DNA from: WHSV01 sp050693895 | GTDB lineage: Bacteria > Actinomycetota > CADDZG01 > WHSQ01 | Direction of reading: 5' to 3' | NCBI GenBank assembly: GCA_050693895.1 | Contig: JBOGWS010000079.1 | Location: forward strand, 26,644 to 90,643 | DNA: 64,000 nt | Part shown: positions 60,088-64,000 of the stretch, one piece after another | Layout of the letters: each line of letters starts with the position of its first letter | Position numbering within the stretch: the stretch's first letter is position 1 | The notes under the pieces: model-generated | The model's input: the letters and a program-made list of their open reading frames with translations, nothing else | Told to the model about the DNA's origin: nothing | Database searches by the model: none | Position numbers and translations under genes: made by a program

Positions 60088-60768
60088 TCATACCTCTATT
60101 AGCCGATGACCGACAGTGTTGATGATGCGAGTCTCATCGATCTGGAGTTCTTCAACCTGCCGGCCGTAGGGGTGGATGTGCCCATGAAGAAGAACACTAG
60201 GTGACAGCCGCTCGACGAGCCTGTGAAATGCGGCGAATCCCTCGTGACACGGATCGTCGTCGTCCCCGACACCCAAAGGCGGCGAGTGGGTCAACAACAC
60301 CTCGAGGTGGCGCGCCGGTTTGGATCGGCGGGTCATCAGGGATCCGAGCCTCGCTCGCGCCTCGAGGGCGATCGCCCTTCGGGTCATCTCCGACTGCGTG
60401 TACTGGTTGGGCCCTTGCGTGTAGCGCATCGAGCCACCCAGGCCGGCGATTCTCATGCCGGCGGCATCGGTCACCCGTCCGTCGATGTTCAAGCAACCCT
60501 CAGGGCCGGGTGTGTCGCCCTCATTTCGCCCGAAAGAGATCGGCTTGAGGATGTCCTCCGGCGAGACCTCCTGCGGTCTGTGCCTCAAATCGGGGTCGTG
60601 ATTCCCCGGAACGTACATGAGCGGTACGTTCGCAAGGGTCACGAGCCCTTCGAGATAGTCAAACGGGAGGTCGCCACAGCTCACGATGAGATCGAGGCCC
60701 ATGGCTTTGAGGTCGGCGCCGTAGAGGCTGTCTTCGACCTCATCCGACACCGCAAGGATTCGCGTCAT
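60088..60768 (-). CDS. Metallophosphoesterase
   Basis: 226 residues. Metal and catalytic motifs appear in order. The first Asp site is altered to AVSDEVED. SCGDLPFDYL (GD), VPGNHDPDL (GNHD), LLTHSPPLG (H) and LHGHIHPYG (GHxH) follow. A calcineurin-like phosphoesterase of the YfcE/MJ0936-type class is indicated. The first motif reads SDEVE rather than the usual D-x-H, so one metal ligand may be replaced. TAGGAT lies nine bases before the ATG. It starts just downstream of the ABC transporter operon on the same strand, beyond a hairpin. Confidence 0.82.
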   Translation of the reverse strand: MTRILAVSDEVEDSLYGADLKAMGLDLIVSCGDLPFDYLEGLVTLANVPLMYVPGNHDPDLRHRPQEVSPEDILKPISFGRNEGDTPGPEGCLNIDGRVTDAAGMRIAGLGGSMRYTQGPNQYTQSEMTRRAIALEARARLGSLMTRRSKPARHLEVLLTHSPPLGVGDDDDPCHEGFAAFHRLVERLSPSVLLHGHIHPYGRQVEELQIDETRIINTVGHRLIEV

Positions 60769-60798
60769 ACGCTGGCGATCCTAGTCGCCCCCGCGCGC

Positions 60799-60824
60799 GA
60801 GCCGGCCCTCTGGGGGGCCGGCTC
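60799..60824 (-). terminator. Probable terminator of the sugar-type ABC operon
   Basis: GAGCCGGCCC-TCTGGG-GGGCCGGCTC, a perfect 10-bp stem 11 bases past the permease stop. No T tract follows on the minus strand, so its efficiency is uncertain. Confidence 0.55.
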
Positions 60825-60834
60825 GTCACATCTA

Positions 60835-61692
60835 CTAACCCTTGACGGCCCCGGCCGTGAGGCCGGCGGTGATGCGTCGCTGGAGTATCAGGGTCATGAT
60901 GATCATCGGGATCGTAACGATCACACAGGCCGCGGTGATGGTCCCGATCGGTCTCTGGAATTCTACCGATCCGGTAAAGGCTGCGATCGCCACCGGCACG
61001 GTCTGAGCGGCCAGGTCGCGTGGGGCGAACGTACTGGCAAGCAGGAACTCGTTCCACGCGTAGACGAACACGATGATCGCCGCTGCGAAGACGCCGGGCG
61101 CAGCCAGCGGAAGCACGATCTTGTAGAAGGCCTGAAAGGCCGTCGCTCCGTCGACCCGCGCCTGCTCCTCGAGGTCCTTGGGGATCGACGCGTAGAACGT
61201 CGTGAGGATGAAGATCGTCAGTGGCAGTGTGAACGCGGTATACGGGATATAGAGCCCCGGATACGTGTTGAGCAGTCCCAGGCTCCGCCACAGCTCGTAC
61301 AGCGGAGGCACCAGTGCCACCGATGGGAACAGCGCGACCGCAAGAATCGCCGAGAGGACAAGCACTTTTCCCTTGAGTGGCAGACGCGCGAGCGCGTAGG
61401 CGGCCAGCGAACCCACCGTGATGCATACGATCGTTGTGGTTCCCGCGACGATCGCCGAGTTACGTAGGTTATAGCCGAAGCCTTGGTCGAAAACGCTGAG
61501 GTAGTTGTCCAGCCCGAACGGTCCCTGAGTCAGTCTCGGACTGTTCAGAGCGGCGTCACCAAGCTTCAGGCTTGTGTTGATTAGCCATACGAAGGGGAAC
61601 AGGCACCACAGCAGGATGAAACCCAGCATGACGTAACGAGCGATCTTGCGTGGCAGGGAAGTCTCGACGACAACACCGTCCGCGGCCGCCAT
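60835..61692 (-). CDS. Carbohydrate-type ABC permease, MalG family
   Basis: 285 residues with six membrane helices and the permease EAA loop ARVDGATAFQAFYKIVLPLA, which contacts the ATPase. The N-terminal LWCLFPFVWLINTSLK is typical of CUT1 inner-membrane subunits. It starts three bases after the MalF-like gene. No ATP-binding gene is present in the cluster. Many actinobacteria use a shared MsiK-type ATPase for such transporters. Confidence 0.9.
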   Translation of the reverse strand: MAAADGVVVETSLPRKIARYVMLGFILLWCLFPFVWLINTSLKLGDAALNSPRLTQGPFGLDNYLSVFDQGFGYNLRNSAIVAGTTTIVCITVGSLAAYALARLPLKGKVLVLSAILAVALFPSVALVPPLYELWRSLGLLNTYPGLYIPYTAFTLPLTIFILTTFYASIPKDLEEQARVDGATAFQAFYKIVLPLAAPGVFAAAIIVFVYAWNEFLLASTFAPRDLAAQTVPVAIAAFTGSVEFQRPIGTITAACVIVTIPMIIMTLILQRRITAGLTAGAVKG

Positions 61693-61694
61693 CT

Positions 61695-62609
61695 CTATTC
61701 ATCCTCCACGTTGAGCACGAAATCCCTGCCGAGCGCCCTCACGAAGAGGACTCCGATGATGAGCACCATGATGAAAGTAAGGGTGGATAAAGCGGAGCCG
61801 AACCCCGGGTTCGGGGTTTGGACGACGTATCGTTGAACGAGGATGGATAACGACTCCGTCCCGAACGTCCCCCCGGTCATCACCTGAGGAAGGTCGAACA
61901 CACGCAGGGCATCCACCGTACGGAAGAGAAGTGCGACCAGGATCGCCGGCTTTAGCAACGGCAAGGTGATGTTCCAGAAGCGCTGCCACGTATTGGCGCC
62001 GTCGACGCGCGCGCTTTCGTACATCTCGTTGGGGATCGTCTGTAAGCCCGCAAGCAGGAGCAATGCGACGAACGGAGCCGTCTTCCAGGTGTCGGCGAAG
62101 ACGATCGAAAACATCGACCAGCCCGGTTGACCGAGCCAGTTGAAGCGGTCGAGTCCCAGCGCGTAGTTCACAAACCCCGGCGTCACGCTGAACATGAAGT
62201 ACCAGAGTTGCGCCGCGATCACGGTCGGGATCACCCAGGGAACGAGAATCGCAGCTCTCGTGACACCTCTTCCCCTGAACACCTGGCTCATGATCAGCGC
62301 GAAACCGAGACCGATGAGGAACTCGGCTCCCACCGAAGTAACTGTGAATATCGCCGTCGCCTGCACGGCATCCCAGAAACGGGGCGTCGACAGCGCTTCG
62401 GTGTAGTTCTCCAGGCCTCCGAAGCCCTCCCTCAGGCGGCCCTGGTAGAGGTAGAGGCTCAGTATCACTGCATAGATGATCGGGAACGCCGCAACTAGGG
62501 CCATCACGAGCACGGACGGCGACAAGAAGAAGCGCGCTAATGCCCTATCGGAGAGAGATCGCTTTCCTTTAACCGTCGGAGCTCGACCCGCAACAGTGGT
62601 AGCTGACAC
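61695..62609 (-). CDS. Carbohydrate-type ABC permease, MalF family
   Basis: 304 residues with six helices and an EAA loop SARVDGANTWQRFWNITLPLL. The amino end is cytoplasmic and basic (KGKRSLSDRALARFF). With the MalG-like partner it forms the transmembrane channel. The 38-bp gap to the binding-protein gene upstream contains TGACC-GAC-GGTCA (62640-62652), which overlaps that gene's stop codon. Confidence 0.9.
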   Translation of the reverse strand: MSATTVAGRAPTVKGKRSLSDRALARFFLSPSVLVMALVAAFPIIYAVILSLYLYQGRLREGFGGLENYTEALSTPRFWDAVQATAIFTVTSVGAEFLIGLGFALIMSQVFRGRGVTRAAILVPWVIPTVIAAQLWYFMFSVTPGFVNYALGLDRFNWLGQPGWSMFSIVFADTWKTAPFVALLLLAGLQTIPNEMYESARVDGANTWQRFWNITLPLLKPAILVALLFRTVDALRVFDLPQVMTGGTFGTESLSILVQRYVVQTPNPGFGSALSTLTFIMVLIIGVLFVRALGRDFVLNVEDE

Positions 62610-62647
62610 GGTGTCTATGCCTTTCTAGAAGGGTTGTTGACCGACGG

Positions 62648-63928
62648 TCACTGAATACTTTCCTCGAGGAACGTTCCGACCGCCTCCACGGCCTCCTGAG
62701 GATCCTTCTCACCGTTGTAGGCAGGAAAGATCTCCTGCTGAATCGTCACGCTGATGTCGTTCCACGTCGGTGCCGGCGGGCGTGGTTTCGCGTCCGGTAG
62801 CACATCGCCCAGAAGCGCCATGACGGGGTCGTCCTGCAGGTTCTCGTACACCGACGCCATCGTCGGCGGCAACGAGGACTTCCCGAGCAAAGTCTGGACC
62901 TCTTCGTTGGTCGAAGCCCACACCACGAATTCCTTGGCAGCCTCCTTGTTGTCGCTGAACGCGCTCACGGCGTTGTTGAAGCCACCAAGGGCAGAGATGG
63001 TTCCCTCTCCGGTAAATGTCGGAAGCGGGGCGATGTCGAACTTCCCTGCGACCTCGCTTTCCGCCTTGACGCTGGCGAGCCCGTAGACGTAGGGCCAGTT
63101 GCGCATGAACACCGCATTGCCTGACTGGAACTCGTTGCGGGACTCCTCTTCGAGGAAGGTGTTGAAGCCCGAGGCAAAGAACCCGCTCTCGTTCGCGTCA
63201 CGCATGAACTCGACCGCCTCTAGGGCGATTTCGTCGTCCCAAAGGACCTCGGATGCGTCTTCGTTGAAGAGCTCGCCACCGGCTCCCCAGTAGTACTCGA
63301 GGAAGTTGACGACCAGGCCCTCGTACTGGGCACCCTGGCCCACGAAGGGCGCGATGTCCTCCTGCTCACCGACCTCCATTCCCACCTGCATGACCTCGTC
63401 CCAGGTCGTCGGAGGCTCGTCGACCAAGTCGGTCCGGTAGTAGAGGAACCCGGCGTTGCTGTTGTAGGGAGCGGCCCACAGCTCGCCCTCCCAGGTTGCG
63501 GACTCGAATGCTCCGGGGATGGTCACATCTTCGATCTCTCCTCGGACGTCTTCAAGGCTTTCGAGCCATCCGTTGACCGCGTACTCGCCGGTCCAGATGA
63601 CGTCCATTCCGAGGACGTCGAAACCGGACTCCTGAGCGTTCAACTCGAGGCTCTGCTGTTGCCGTTGCTCGCCCGCATCATCCGGCAGTCGCTCGATGGT
63701 GATGGGATTGTCGGGGTTCTCCTCGCTCCACATTTCGGCCACCTCGCGGTGGACTCCACCAGGAGCGGCCTCGGAGCCGCCGATCGCCCACGACAGTTCG
63801 CCGCCGCCGTCGCCACTTCCGCCGTTGTCGTCGGGCGAGGTGCCGGCGCAGGCCGCAGCCACGAGGGCCACCACCACGAGGATCGCTGCGAAGTGAACTT
63901 GGTGCCGAGCTCGCAATCGCAATTTCAT
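62648..63928 (-). CDS. ABC transporter solute-binding lipoprotein, sugar type
   Basis: 426 residues from ATG 63928 with GGGGG five bases upstream. A signal peptide ends in the lipobox VAAAC and a Gly/Asp-rich linker follows. The body is a family-1 extracellular solute-binding protein: VHREVAEMWSEENPDN, LGMDVIWTGEYAVNGWLESL, AAPYNSNAGFLYYRTDL and GGFNNAVSAFSDNKEAAKEF. These are hallmarks of CUT1 sugar-binding proteins. The ligand is probably an oligosaccharide or polyol but cannot be read. First gene of the operon. Bases 63929-64000 hold an in-frame upstream extension that lacks support. Confidence 0.92.
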   Translation of the reverse strand: MKLRLRARHQVHFAAILVVVALVAAACAGTSPDDNGGSGDGGGELSWAIGGSEAAPGGVHREVAEMWSEENPDNPITIERLPDDAGEQRQQQSLELNAQESGFDVLGMDVIWTGEYAVNGWLESLEDVRGEIEDVTIPGAFESATWEGELWAAPYNSNAGFLYYRTDLVDEPPTTWDEVMQVGMEVGEQEDIAPFVGQGAQYEGLVVNFLEYYWGAGGELFNEDASEVLWDDEIALEAVEFMRDANESGFFASGFNTFLEEESRNEFQSGNAVFMRNWPYVYGLASVKAESEVAGKFDIAPLPTFTGEGTISALGGFNNAVSAFSDNKEAAKEFVVWASTNEEVQTLLGKSSLPPTMASVYENLQDDPVMALLGDVLPDAKPRPPAPTWNDISVTIQQEIFPAYNGEKDPQEAVEAVGTFLEESIQ

Positions 63929-64000
63929 GTGTCCCCCAGTCCAGTATTCGGACGGGTGGCCCTTGGCTCGATCACCCATCCTGACCTCCAACAGCAGGGG

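Overview
This is a 64 kb stretch of high-GC chromosome (roughly 65% G+C by eye) from a member of the Actinomycetota. The evidence is lineage-typical content: a PASTA-domain PknB-like kinase, DUF5319, DUF5679 and DUF6458 proteins, a FolP2-like dihydropteroate-synthase homologue, an AdnA/AdnB-type helicase-nuclease pair, an Lhr-Nei2 pair, an MhuD-like haem oxygenase, homodimeric-type AceE and many GTG/TTG starts. I see no prophage, insertion sequence, CRISPR array, tRNA or rRNA gene, and no toxin-antitoxin pair. It reads as core genome, so the novelty lies mainly in small genes, RNA structure and promoter architecture. I cannot assign a genus.

Layout. 1-912 is the 3' end of ligA, closed by a strong terminator. 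960-1198 is a structured intergenic region that includes a near-copy of the 16S rRNA 3' tail. 1341-6440 is a six-gene fatty-acid or steroid-type beta-oxidation module: two complementary acyl-CoA dehydrogenase subunits, an MFE-2-like SDR and three MaoC-fold proteins. It contains two copies of a 20-bp palindrome, and a third copy lies at 38221. 6437-10899 holds a rhomboid protease, an endonuclease/phosphatase-family enzyme, a coiled-coil lipoprotein, a PASTA kinase and a Nudix hydrolase. 10924-16914 holds an EamA transporter, a folP2-like gene, a small FlgM-like gene opposite a single-domain response regulator, a prepilin peptidase, a REC-degenerate GGDEF-LuxR regulator, and DUF5319-ParA-zinc ribbon. 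16961-21612 holds a histone-H1-like protein, a patatin, glutamate dehydrogenase, a small orphan gene, dodecin and an MBL hydrolase. 21615-27919 is the histidine-utilisation cluster (hutI, hutH, a hutF-like gene, VOC, hutU). 28231-40926 is mixed: DUF5679, RecB-like nuclease, histidine kinase, saccharopine-dehydrogenase-like, histidine phosphatase, MhuD-like, PYROXD2-like, secreted CocE/NonD hydrolase, PBP4-type carboxypeptidase and RTX-repeat protein. 41379-56147 is dominated by DNA repair (AdnA-like, AdnB-like, Lhr, Nei2), with a ferric-reductase-like flavoprotein and NhaA between. 56238-63928 holds aceE, a 23-codon membrane peptide gene, a ParB-fold protein, a metallophosphoesterase and a sugar-type ABC transporter without its ATPase.

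How genes are started. Many genes have normal Shine-Dalgarno sequences. A second class has none, and instead carries a TANNNT hexamer exactly six bases before the ATG or GTG (seven cases in this window), which is the signature of leaderless transcripts. This rule was used to revise several start codons. Overlapping ATGA/GTGA junctions mark the likely operons: 10924-12692, 12833-13992, 15407-16914, 41379-47602 and 48999-55727.
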